A stretch of DNA of 64,000 nucleotides, taken from the NCBI RefSeq assembly GCF_029525575.1, contig NZ_JAPDIA010000009.1, positions 1-64,000 of the forward strand. Reading direction: 5' to 3'. Below, piece after piece: positions 11,838-21,067 of the stretch. Every line of letters starts with the position of its first letter. Within the stretch, counting starts at the first letter, position 1. This stretch comes from Cohnella rhizosphaerae. GTDB taxonomy: Bacteria; Bacillota; Bacilli; Paenibacillales; Paenibacillaceae. The notes under the pieces were generated by a model, which did not search any database, was not told the DNA's origin, and saw nothing but the letters and a program-made list of their open reading frames with translations. A program made the translations under genes and the position numbers.

Positions 11838-14223
11838 TTGAAAAAGAACAGACGGAATGCGGCGGTGGCGATGCTGCTCGCGGCGGCGGCGCTGGGCTGC
11901 TTCCTGTTTTTCGCGACACAGGGGAAAGGGGACGATGCGGAGGTGGAGAACGCGCAAGGACAGTCACAAGGCACTCAGGATAAGGACGCGTCGGCTTCCC
12001 CGGCAGCGACCGGAGGAGGAGAAGAGACAGGGGGCGTCCGGGGGACATCGGAGGCAGGCGCCGAATCAGCCGCAGAGCGGCCGAAGCCGGCCGCTTTCGA
12101 CGAAGCGCAGTTCGCCGATCCGGACGTACGGTACCGGCCGCTGCTCATGATTCACGATAAGCTGCACACCGGCGTCATCAAGAAGCTGAGCGATCTGGGC
12201 TACGGCGGCATGGTGACGAACGTCGATTACAACGGGTACTTGAAAAACGAGGAATTTTGGGAGATTCTGAAGCAAAACGTCGCTTATGCGATCGACAAGC
12301 TCGGCCTGCGCGTTTGGATCTACGACGAAAAAGGGTATCCGAGCGGCACGGCGGGCGGTCTGGTGCTGGCCGGGCATCCCGAGCTTGAGGCGCAGGGACT
12401 GGCCGTCGTCGTCAAGGAGGCCGCAGCCGGCAAGAAGGTCGTCATCGAGCACCCTTACGGACACGGTGAAGTCCAGAACGCGACCGCTTACCGGGGCACG
12501 GCATCCCGCTTCGATGCATCGTCGGCAGTCGATCTGCGGTCCGCCGTCGACGGACAAGGAAATTTGAATTGGCAGGCGCCGGCTTCCGGCAGCTGGGTCG
12601 TGTTCTACTTCGTTCAAAAGCCGTTCTACGAAGGAACGCATGCCGTCAACAACTGGTTCGAGCAGCGCCGCTACATTAATCTGCTGGAGAAGGACGCGAC
12701 CGAAGCTTTTATCGACGTCACGCACAAGCAGTATTACGAGCGGCTCGGCTCTTATTTCGGCAAAGGAATCGAAGCGTTCTTCACGGACGAGCCGGCATTG
12801 ACCGGGACGTATATCGGCACGCCTCCCCGGCAGCCGAGCGTCCTCGACGCGCCGGATCCGGGGGTGCCGCTGCTGAAGACGTTGAATTGGGGCAACGAGC
12901 TGGCCGAAGAGTTCCGGAAGCGGCGCGGCTACGAGCTACCGCCCGTCCTGCCGTATCTGGTCGGGGGGCGAGGGCAAGGAGGCGCTGCGCGTGCGCGGCG
13001 ATTATTACCGGACGCTGTCGGAGCTCGTCCTGGAGAGCTACTTCGAGCCGCTCGAGACGTTCTGCGGAGAGACGGGCGTCGCCTGCTCCGGCCATCTGCT
13101 GCTGGAAGAGGAAATGTACCATCAGGCCATCTATGAGGGCAATCTGATGAACATCTACCGGCATATGCAGCTGCCGGGCATCGATCTGCTCACGGCGCAT
13201 CCGAAGCTCGCCAAGGAATGGGCGGCGACGACGGCCAAGCTCGCCAGCTCCGCGGCGCAGGAAGACGGGAAGCCGCATGTGATGAGCGAGATTTCCGACG
13301 CGTTCGACAGCGACAAGGCCGACTTCAAAGGGCGCCTTGCCGCGGCTGCCGTCCAGTTCGCCTTCGGCGTCGACCGGTTCAACTCCTATTACGAGTACGA
13401 CCGGATGAGCGACGAGGAGAACAAGCGCTTCGCGGACTATATCGGGCGGATCGGCTATATGATGGATGCCGGCAAGCCGGCACCGCAGGTCGCGGTGTAC
13501 TATCCGATCGAGAGCGTATGGGCGGAGACGCTGCCGCCGATGTCGCTCAATCCGGCCGATTATGCCGAGCGCGCGGTGAAGGTGAGCGAGAGCTTCAAGC
13601 AGACGGCGCTGCGGCTCGCCGATCGTCAGCTCGATTACAACTACATCGATGCGGACGGCATCGCGGACAGTCGCGCCGAGGACGGCGGGTTGTCGGCCCG
13701 GGGCGGGCTGCGTTACGAGGCGCTGATCGTGCCTGAGACGACGGTCGTCGACGAAGGGACCGCCGCCAAGCTGACCGAGTTGGCGACCGCGGGCGTGCCG
13801 CTCGTGCTGATCGGCGAGGGGCCGGAGTATATCCGGACCGAGAGCGGCTTGAAGGAAGCGGACGGTCTGTACGAACGGCTGGCCAAGCTCCCGGGCGTGC
13901 AGCGCGTCGGTTCGGCGAACGAGCTGGACGGGCGGCTCGCGGCGCTGGTTGCGCCCGATCTGAAGCTCGCGGCGTCGGACCCCGATCTATTAAGCGCCAT
14001 GCGAACGGGCGAGGGCGGCAAGACGTTCCTGCTCGTCAATACCGGGAACGAGGCGAAGACGCTCTCCGTGCAGTTTCGCGCGACAGGCAAGCGGGCGCGG
14101 CTGTGGGACCCGGACGGCGGCGGGGTGAAGCAGCTGGCCGTATCGGCGTCCGGCGACGGGTACGCGCAGGCGGAGCTTGCGATCGGAGAGCGGCAGGCGC
14201 TGCTCGTGACGTTCGAAAAATGA
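11838..14223 (+). CDS. Secreted glycoside hydrolase, GH106-like TIM barrel (frameshifted as sequenced)
   Basis: Removing one G from GGGGGG at 12963-12968 joins two frames into one 794-residue protein. The TTG start has AGGAGGAGAG upstream. An N-terminal hydrophobic segment and a low-complexity linker rich in E, G and S are followed by a barrel whose motifs GYGGMVTNVDYNGYL, RVWIYDEKGYPSG, FFTDEPAL and MQLPGIDLLTAHP resemble alpha-L-rhamnosidases of GH106 and related clan members, where the DEP motif holds a catalytic acid. The C-terminus (LLVNTGNEAK, then ARLWDPDGG) is a beta domain. The exact family and substrate are not certain. It follows the beta-helix gene by 26 bases and converges on the AraC gene. 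Confidence 0.75.
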
Positions 14224-14283
14224 GCGCGGCCATGGAGCGCGATATGGAGGGCATTAAGCGGGGAAAGGAAGCTTGATGCGCGG

Positions 14284-14325
14284 AAAAAGGGATGACGGCG
14301 ATCGAATCCGCCGTCATCCCTTTTA
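14284..14325. terminator. Bidirectional terminator
   Basis: A perfect 11-bp stem GGGATGACGGC with its complement and a 10-nt loop, flanked by A5 and T4, so it can work for the hydrolase gene on the plus strand and the AraC gene on the minus strand. Confidence 0.85.
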
Positions 14326-15085
14326 TTGCGTGGAGGACCGGATGAAATGATTGCGCTTGAAGGCGCTGGGCGTCTGCCCGGTCAGCTTGCGGAACGTGCT
14401 TGCGAACTGCGAGCTGTTGGAGAAGCCGCAGTCCAGGGAGATGGCGCACATCGTCATGTCGGTGGACAGCATCAGCTTTTTTGGCGTGCTCGACGCGTTT
14501 GTTGATAATAAAGCTGAGCGGCGATTCGCCCGTCTTGTCCTTGAATACATGGCGGAAGTGGTCGTAGCTGTATCCGGTGATCTTGGCCAGCGAAGGAAGG
14601 TCGATTTCCTGGTGGAAGTTTTCGTTGATATAGTTTTCGATGTACTCCAGCAGGTCGGCGAACGACCGGGACGAACGCGTCCGCTCGATCTCGATGATGA
14701 ACTCGTTCAGCAGCAGCTCCAGCTTGTGCTGGTAATGCAGACGCTGGGTCGAGAGCTCGTGCTTGAGCTTGTTGACGATCTGCATGAGGAGCGAGGAGCG
14801 ATCCGGATAGACGCCGTTTTCGAATTGAACGGAAGCGCTCTCATTTAACGAAAAGCCGATGCACAGCAGCTCGGTCGTCTCGTCGTGCACCTCGTTGTGC
14901 GCGGTGCGGGGCCTGATCAGACTGAAGGTGTTCGGCGCGTAGCGGTACTCCGTGCCGCCGATCGTCGTGGAGCCGGCGCCGGACGTGTAGTACACGAGCT
15001 CATAGCAGTTGTGATGATGGGCCGTAATCTCGGTCTGCGGCTTGTGGTGGTAGGTGAAGGCGAATTCAAGCTGATCGGCGAACAT
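14323..15085 (-). CDS. AraC-family transcriptional regulator (frameshifted as sequenced)
   Basis: Removing one T from the T6 run at 14477-14482 gives one 253-residue protein. An N-terminal cupin-type sensor (HHHNCYELVYYTSG, then PNTFSLIRPRTAHNE) is followed by a C-terminal double helix-turn-helix: LPSLAKITGYSYDHFRHVFK and then LDCGFSNSSQFASTFRKLTG. ATG 15085 has AGGAGG 7 bases upstream. Such regulators sense a sugar and activate neighbouring catabolic genes. It lies between the beta-helix/hydrolase pair and the nucleoside hydrolase/ABC operon, and both flanks carry the same 20-bp motif, so it probably controls both. Confidence 0.85.
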
Positions 15086-15201
15086 GCTCGTCCTCCTGAC
15101 ATCCCCATATATGAATGATTGACGGTCGGCAATCTCACCAACAGTATAGTAGCAAAAGGCATTTTTGTCTGCATGCTCCTCGGGAAGATCGCCATTTTTA
15201 G

Positions 15202-15228
15202 ATAATGTTCAACCACTTCCGGATAGAT
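15202..15228 (+). promoter_or_regulatory. Candidate AraC-regulator box, copy 2
   Basis: Second copy of TTCAACCACWTCCKGATAGA, in the 352-bp region between the divergent AraC gene and the nucleoside hydrolase operon. It could serve either promoter. Confidence 0.5.
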
Positions 15229-15383
15229 GGCCCCCGGAGGCTGTGTTACATTCAGATAGGACAGGAAAATAGCTCTCGCGAGGCTGACGCTTTACAGAAT
15301 CGGGAGGTCCTGCGTCCAGAGGACTCCGGCAACAAGGCTTTAATGGCGCAATTGCAAATAGGAAAGGCCGATCGCGCGACAAA

Positions 15384-15398
15384 GATAAAGCGCTTCCA
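15384..15398 (+). promoter_or_regulatory. Candidate cre site (CcpA)
   Basis: ATAAAGCGCTTCCA matches the catabolite-responsive consensus TGWAARCGYTWNCW at 12 of 14 positions. It lies about 40 bases before the nucleoside hydrolase start, a position that fits repression by CcpA when glucose is present. The binding is inference. Confidence 0.45.
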
Positions 15399-15437
15399 TA
15401 ATCGGCGTTCGGAGAAACAAAGGAGGTTGCAATCAAC

Positions 15438-16392
15438 TTGTCTACGATAGCAGGGAGCGCGCAGCGCGTCATCATCGACACCGATATCGGAGACGACATC
15501 GACGACGCGCTCGCGATATGGCTGGCCGTCAAATCGCCGGAGCTCGACATCGCCGGCATCACGACCGTATATAAGCAGACGCACAAGCGGGCGCAAATGG
15601 TATCCTCGCTGCTGCGGGCGACAGGCAGATCCGATATCCCCGTCGTGCCGGGCGCCTCGCTGCCGCTGATCGGCCGGCAAATCTACGGGAAACCGGTCGA
15701 TCCGCAGGAGGCGCCGGCCCAGTACCTGGAGGAGATGCGAAGCGAACCGGTCGACACGCGCTGGACGGCGGCCGAATTCATCGTGCGTACCGTGCTCGAG
15801 GCCGAACGGCCGATCGCGCTCGTCACGCTCGGCGCGCTCACCAACGTCGCGCTGGCGCTGCGCGTCAAGCCGGAGATCGCGGACCGCATCGCCAAGATCG
15901 TCGTCATGGGCGGCGCCTACGATATGAACGTGTCCGAATACAACTTCTCGTGCGATCCGGAGGCTGCGCAGATCGTACTGAACGCGGGCGTCCCGATCGT
16001 CGCGGTCGGGCTCGACGTCACCTTCCGGTGTCTCTTGTCCGAAGCGCAGACGGCGGCGATCCGCGACAGCGCGGACCCCGCCGCCAAGCTCGTCATGCGG
16101 ATGCGCGAGCATTGGGCTTCTCCGCATATCTACCTGCACGACCCGCTCGCGGTGGCTGCCGTATATCGGGAGGACCTGGTCCGGACGGAGCGGCGGGTGA
16201 TCGATATCGAGACCGGCGGCGCGTATACGCGGGGGGATGAGCATCAGCTTGTCCGGCATGAACTGGCACCGGCCGGCCGCGGAATCGCATGTGCGGGTAT
16301 GCACGAGCGTCGAGCAAGAGGCATTTTTGGATCTGTATATGGAACGAATATTGGCTTTTACCCCGATAGAGGAGCGTGACGGCATTGCTTAA
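15438..16392 (+). CDS. Inosine-uridine-type nucleoside hydrolase (frameshifted near the 3' end as sequenced)
   Basis: The start is TTG with AAAGGAGG upstream. The N-terminal aspartate cluster DTDIGDDIDDAL is the calcium and ribose site of the family. PIALVTLGALTNVALAL, VVMGGAYDMNVSEYNFSCDPEAA and a conserved HDPLAVA follow. Removing one G from the run near 16231 replaces an implausible tail by the expected end (GMSISLS up to TPIEER) and moves the stop to 16392, giving 317 residues. The family cleaves the N-glycosidic bond of ribonucleosides; in Paenibacillaceae many members sit in sugar-transport operons and may act on other glycosides. The stop overlaps the start of the binding-protein gene. 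Confidence 0.85.
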
Positions 16393-17977
16393 ATTCAAAT
16401 GGCAGTCCCAGACTCTTATGCTGGCGGCAAGCCGCGCTCGTGGCGAGCGGCTGCTCCGGCGGATCCGGCAATTCGGAGTCGACGGCGAGCGCCTCGCAAA
16501 CCGCGAGCGCATCGCAGACGGCGGCCGGCTCGGCGACCGCATCGCCCGAAGGGACGGAAGCTGGTCCCAAGGAGATCGCCGGCGGGCGTCCAGTGACGCT
16601 GACGGTCGACCTGCACGGCTGGATGCCGACGGTCAATACGGAGCCGACGGCGGAAAATCCGACGGTATTCCTGTCCACGCAAAAGATCGCCGACGCGTTC
16701 ATGAAGCTCCACCCGAACGTGAAAATCGCCTGGGCGCGCACGAAGCCGGTCGGCAAGCTGCAGAACGAAATTGCGGAATGGCTGACGACCCAGATCTCCG
16801 CGGGCACCGCGCCGGCGATCACCTTTACCTGGGGCAACAACTACCTGGACCGCGACTGGTACGAGCCGCTCGGCGACGCGCTGTCCACGCCGGACGAATA
16901 CGTGGCGGGCAACGCGAAGTGGAGCGACCTTTTTCCCGACTATCTGATGAAGCACCGTTCGCTTGTCGATAACAGCAAGCAGCCGGTCGCCGTGCCGATC
17001 GTTCTGTACTCGGGACCGGCTACGGGTTACTACTACAACAAGGAACTGTTCGAGTCGCTCGGCATCACCCCCCCCCCCGAAGGACTGGGAGGAGATGTTC
17101 GCGGACGCCAAGATCCTGAAGGAAAAGGGCTACGTGCCGTTCGCCCAATGGGGCAACTTCAAGCAGATCGAACTTGGCCAATGGAATCAGCAATTCAGCG
17201 TCGGCCCGTTTTTCGCGGCTGCGCTCATGGACAAGACCGACTACGACAAGGACGGCCAAGTCGACACGCTCGAGACGCTGCGCGCGACGAAGGCGGGACT
17301 GTTCAACGCGGCGGAGCACGATTACGCCCAGGAGATGTACCGGCAGCTGAAGCGCATGTACACGGAGCTGCTGCCTGCAGGCTGGCAGAACACCGACTTC
17401 TCGCAGCCCTGGAACGACGGCAAGGTCGCCATGCGCGAGGAAGGACTGTGGGCGCTCCAGGCCGAGAACGGCAACAAGCAGCGCAAGTTCAACTACGGCG
17501 TCATTCCCGCGCCGCCGATCACGAAGTCGACTTCGCCCGACGTCGCCGACGTACAGTACACGGAGAAGGGGCCGTACCAGCCCGATCCGGACCTGTCGCT
17601 CAACATCCTGAAGCCGATCGTCAAGGACAATCCGGATCTGAAGGAAGCGGCGGTCGCCTTCCTCAAGTATTTGACCGTCCCGGAGAACATCTCGATGATG
17701 GTGCTGGAACAAGGCGCCTCGCTCGGCGCGGTCAAGGGCTCGGAGATTCCGCCGCTGCTTGACGACTGGATGAACAACGCGTTCCCGATCATGCCCAAAG
17801 CCAGCTGGCCGAACGCCTTTACCGACGAGCAAGGCATCGCGCTGAACAAGGCGTTCGAGATGTGGGTGAAGGGCGAGACGGACGACGCCAAGTTTTTCGC
17901 GAAGAGCAACGAGATCCAGCAGAAGAGCGCGGACGACTATATCAAAAAAAATGAACATCGATACGACCGGCTGGTAA
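16385..17977 (+). CDS. Extracellular solute-binding lipoprotein of a carbohydrate ABC importer (frameshifted as sequenced)
   Basis: Three single-base removals (C near 16430, one C of the C11 run at 17068, one A of the A8 run near 17944) give a continuous protein of about 529 residues. TTG 16385 is preceded by GAGGAG and overlaps the upstream stop. The restored N-terminus ends in the lipobox LVASGC, followed by a serine- and alanine-rich linker and then a type-1 extracellular binding fold (TVDLHGWMP, TFTWGNNYLD, GYYYNKELFESLGI, PFAQWGN and a C-terminal YIKKMNIDTTGW). It captures a sugar or oligosaccharide for the two permeases downstream; no ATPase gene is present, so a shared MsmK-type ATPase is likely. 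Confidence 0.85.
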
Positions 17978-18062
17978 ACGGCGGGAGACGGGGCGGCAGG
18001 CGATCGGCTTGTCCGCCCGCGTACCGTCCCGGGCTCCCGGCCGGCGTGGATTGGAGTGCGGC

Positions 18063-18524
18063 ATGAAAAGAAAATGGACGATCGCGGCGGTCGTAGTGGC
18101 CATCGTCGCCCTGCTCGCCGGTTACGACGCTTATCGCGCGACGCAGTACCGCATCGCGCTGCTCTCGATGGAACCGCGGCAGGCGCCGGCGGACGGCCAA
18201 TCGCCCGTCGCGCTGCGATTTAAGGTCACGGACGCGAGCGGCCGGCCCGCGAAGGGACATTCCCTTTACGCGTTCCCGAGGGGCGGCGGCATATTGTCGG
18301 CCAGCCGCGTCGTGACCGACGATGCGGGCGAGGCGTCGTACACTTATTATCCTTACAAAGCTTCCGATTTGCAGCCGGCCAAAGACGTGCGGATCAAGGT
18401 CATCGACGAGTCGAACTCGGTCTTTATCGAGATCAACGCCAAGACGACCGTGACCGTGCCGCTCGTGCAGCCGGAACGGTCGGCCAAGAGCAATCACAGC
18501 CTGGACGACATTTTCGGCGAGTGA
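18063..18524 (+). CDS. Small membrane-anchored Ig-like domain protein
   Basis: 153 residues from ATG 18063, preceded by GGAG. One N-terminal membrane segment (WTIAAVVVAIVALLAGY) is followed by one beta-sandwich with the pattern PADGQSPVALRFKVTDASGRP and VTDDAGEASYTYYP, typical of bacterial Ig-like (Big-1) domains. It lies between the binding protein and the first permease of a sugar importer and its stop overlaps a possible GTG start of that permease, so it belongs to the operon. It may help hold the binding protein at the membrane; that is inference. The open frame extends upstream to 18009, but without a good ribosome-binding site. Confidence 0.75.
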   Translation: MKRKWTIAAVVVAIVALLAGYDAYRATQYRIALLSMEPRQAPADGQSPVALRFKVTDASGRPAKGHSLYAFPRGGGILSASRVVTDDAGEASYTYYPYKASDLQPAKDVRIKVIDESNSVFIEINAKTTVTVPLVQPERSAKSNHSLDDIFGE

Positions 18525-18565
18525 CGAACAAGCGCCGCGCCGGGCAGGAAAGGAATGACAGAAGG

Positions 18566-19472
18566 ATGGCAACCGGTTCTACGCTTTGGGCGAAAATCTG
18601 GGGCAGCCGCAAGGCTTATCTGTTTTTATCCCCGCTGTTTCTGGGGCTGATCATGTTCTGCTACTACCCGCCGATAAGCGGCATTTACCACTCCTTTTTC
18701 GACTGGGACAGCGTGGGCAAGGCGGTTTACGTCGGCTTGGACAACTACAGGGAACTGTTCAGGGACCAGGTGTTCCTCGACTCGATCCCGACGGCGTTCC
18801 TCATCCTCGTGCCGCGCCTGATCATCGGCATCGTCGTGCCGCTGATCGCGGCGGAGATGATCTTTAACGTGAGACAGAAAAAACTGCAGTCGGCGTACCG
18901 GGTGCTCGTGCTGCTGCCGATCGTGGCGCCGGGCGTCGTCGGACTGCTGATCTGGAAAAACATATACGATCCGACGAACGGCCTGCTCGTCTCGCTGCTG
19001 CGCGGCACGGGGCTCATCGCCCCGGACCGGGTGATCGACTGGCTGGGCAGCGCCGACCTGATCATTCCGAGCATCATCTTCATGGGCTTCCCCCTGGATC
19101 GGAGGGACGAGCGTGCTGATCTACATGGCCGGACTGATGAACATCTCCAGCGAGGTGATCGAGTCCTCGGAGCTTGACGGCGCGGGGCTGCTGCGGCGCA
19201 TCTGGCATATCGATTTGCCGCATTTGATGGGCCAGGTCCGCTTCTTTCTGATCTTCGGCATCATCGGCGGCTTGCAGGACTTCGGCATTCAGATCGTCCT
19301 GACGTCGGGCGGGCCGGGCTACAGCACTTACGTCCCCGCCTACTACATGTACATCGAAGCCTTTACCGCCGGCCGGATGGGCTACGCGACGACGATCGGC
19401 ACGGTCATGTTCGCCGCGATCTTCCTCTTGAGCCTGGTCGCGTACCGCGGCATGAAGACGGAGACGAATTAA
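18566..19472 (+). CDS. Carbohydrate ABC transporter permease, MalF/UgpA type (frameshifted as sequenced)
   Basis: Removing one C from C5 near 19090 gives MGFPWIGGTSVLIYMAGL, the expected family sequence, and a protein of about 301 residues from ATG 18566; an upstream GTG at 18521 is also possible. Six membrane segments are visible, beginning KAYLFLSPLFLGLIMFCYYP. The cytoplasmic coupling motif is ESSELDGAG followed by HIDLPHL, the EAA loop that contacts the ATPase. It pairs with the next gene, 19 bases downstream. Confidence 0.88.
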
Positions 19473-19491
19473 TGGAACGGGGAGAAGAGGC

Positions 19492-20319
19492 ATGACTCAA
19501 TACAGACGGCTGCCGCAATGGTTCCTGAACGCCGCCCTCGTCGCGCTGCTCGCCATGCTGCTGTACCCGCTCGGCTTCACGCTGTGGGGCGCGTTCAAGT
19601 CGGACGTGGCGTTCACCGCGACCCGGTGGTATCCGACGCTGCCGCTTCGCGTCGGCAACGTGTCCAGCGCGTTCGGCAGCATCTGGCGCTATTTGCTCAA
19701 CACGGTGTTCGTCGCGGGCGTCGGCACGGCGGGCATGCTGCTGATCGCCTCGCTGTCGGCGTTCACGTTCGCCCGCATGAAGTTTTTCGGCAAAGAATGG
19801 CTGTATATGCTCGTCCTGGCCCTCATGATGATTCCGGGGGCGCTCACGCTCGTGCCGGGCTACATGCTGTACAAAACGTTCGGCCTGCTCAATTCCTATT
19901 GGGCGCTCATCCTGCCGCTCGTCACGGGCGGGCCGATCTTCGGCATTTTCCTGCTGCGGTCGTTCTTCGAGAGCATTCCGAAGGACTACTTCGAGGCGGC
20001 CCAAATGGACGGCGCGCACGACTTCAAGCTGTACTACCGCATCGCGCTGCCGCTATGCATCCCGATCATGGGGACGCTGGCGATCATGCAGATCGTCGGC
20101 GCCTGGAACGAGTACCTGTGGCCGATGATCACGATCGCCGACCACGAGAAGCTGACGATCGCGGCAGGCCTGCTCATCAGCTTCACCGGACAATATTCGT
20201 CCAACATGCCGGTGACGTTCGGCGGCTACCTGGTCGCGTCCGTTCCGCTCATCCTGCTGTTCACGTTCACGAACCGCTATTACGTGCAGGGCCTGCTGTC
20301 GACGGCGATCAAGCTGTAG
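19492..20319 (+). CDS. Carbohydrate ABC transporter permease, MalG/UgpE type
   Basis: 275 residues with six membrane segments and the EAA motif EAAQMDGAHDF followed by RIALPL. ATG 19492 has GGGGAGAAGAGG upstream. It is the last gene of the operon that begins with the nucleoside hydrolase, and forms the heterodimeric membrane channel with the preceding permease. No terminator is obvious downstream; tandem repeats begin 14 bases after the stop. Confidence 0.92.
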   Translation: MTQYRRLPQWFLNAALVALLAMLLYPLGFTLWGAFKSDVAFTATRWYPTLPLRVGNVSSAFGSIWRYLLNTVFVAGVGTAGMLLIASLSAFTFARMKFFGKEWLYMLVLALMMIPGALTLVPGYMLYKTFGLLNSYWALILPLVTGGPIFGIFLLRSFFESIPKDYFEAAQMDGAHDFKLYYRIALPLCIPIMGTLAIMQIVGAWNEYLWPMITIADHEKLTIAAGLLISFTGQYSSNMPVTFGGYLVASVPLILLFTFTNRYYVQGLLSTAIKL

Positions 20320-20332
20320 GCGGGCGGGCGTC

Positions 20333-20506
20333 AAGGATTGAGGTTCAGGGGTTGAGGTTCGGGCGGTTGAGGTTCGGGCGGTTAACGTTCGGGCGGTTAA
20401 CGTTCGGGGCGGTTAACGTTCGGGGCGGTTAACGTTCAGGGGCTTAACGTTTCAGTAGGATAAACGTTCAAGGGCTTAATGTTCAAGCATGCTTAACGTT
20501 CAAAAA
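20333..20506. repeat. Tandem repeat, about 15-18 bp, roughly ten degenerate copies
   Basis: Repeated GGTTAACGTTCGGGGC-type units (early copies GGTTGAGGTTCGGGC). Each unit carries the palindromes GTTAAC and AACGTT. Unit length changes mostly through the G run. No gene is read through it. Confidence 0.85.
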
Positions 20507-20755
20507 ACCTGCATTTATGCATGAATTTTCGAGCGCCCCGCGACGCTTGATGAAATACATGCAAATGTGCAGGTATTTTCGAAGCGCAAGCGGGAGCTAC
20601 GGCCGATGGAGGAAAATACCTGCATTTTCGCATCCTTTATGCCCAAAAGGGTCGATATCGGCAAAAAAAGGATGTATATTTGCAGGTTTTACGTCGAAAG
20701 TCGGAACGACAAGCGCCAGGATCGGCCGACCTTCCGGTACGGCTGTCGGATAAGC
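20507..20755. repeat. Degenerate palindromic repeats
   Basis: Several copies of a short element around ACCTGCATTT and AAATGTGCAGGT in both orientations, with GAATTTTCGAGCGC or TATTTTCGAAGCGC beside them. No convincing coding sequence or RNA gene is seen. Confidence 0.5.
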
Positions 20756-20927
20756 CGTCGCCAGGCGTTCTACGCGAATCGCGTCGCTAGGCGTTGTGCA
20801 CGAATCGCGTCGCCAGGCGTTGTGCGCGAATCGCGTCATTGTCTGCGGATCGCGTCGCTAGGCGTTGTGCGCGAATCGCGTCATTGTCTGCGAATCGCGT
20901 CGCTAGGCATTCTAAGCGAACCGCGTT
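20756..20927. repeat. Tandem repeat of alternating 26-bp and 19-bp units
   Basis: Units of the type GAATCGCGTCGCTAGGCGTT plus six bases (26 bp) alternate with GAATCGCGTCATTGTCTGC (19 bp), about seven units in all. All begin with GAATCGCGTC. No gene is supported here. Confidence 0.8.
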
Positions 20928-20947
20928 TCGGATATCGGCCAAACTTC

Positions 20948-20988
20948 AAGGACCGTCAGGAAGATCTTCGATCTTTCCGGACGGTCCT
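20948..20988. terminator. Long imperfect hairpin upstream of the ABC exporter
   Basis: AAGGACCGTCAGGAAGA pairs with TCTTTCCGGACGGTCCTT around a 7-nt loop. No T run follows. The 14 bases CAAGGACCGTCAGG recur at 39578-39591 at the start of another hairpin. Confidence 0.55.
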
Positions 20989-21026
20989 TCTTGGCTGTCC
21001 ATCTGCCGCGGCCGCCGCCGGGCGTG

Positions 21027-21032
21027 TATAAT
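21027..21032 (+). promoter_or_regulatory. TATAAT -10 box upstream of ABC exporter genes
   Basis: A perfect TATAAT lies 36 bases before the GTG start of the exporter gene. No good -35 box at the normal spacing is visible. Confidence 0.4.
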
Positions 21033-21067
21033 AGACGGCATGCGATTCAAGGAGGGTGAGACAGGCC

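Noticed and set aside
11838..19472. Interpreting the broken glycosidase, binding protein and permease as true pseudogenes
   Set aside because: Each lesion is a single extra base, mostly in a homopolymer; both sides keep perfect family motifs, and the pattern also hits cdaR and other conserved genes, so error is the simpler explanation.
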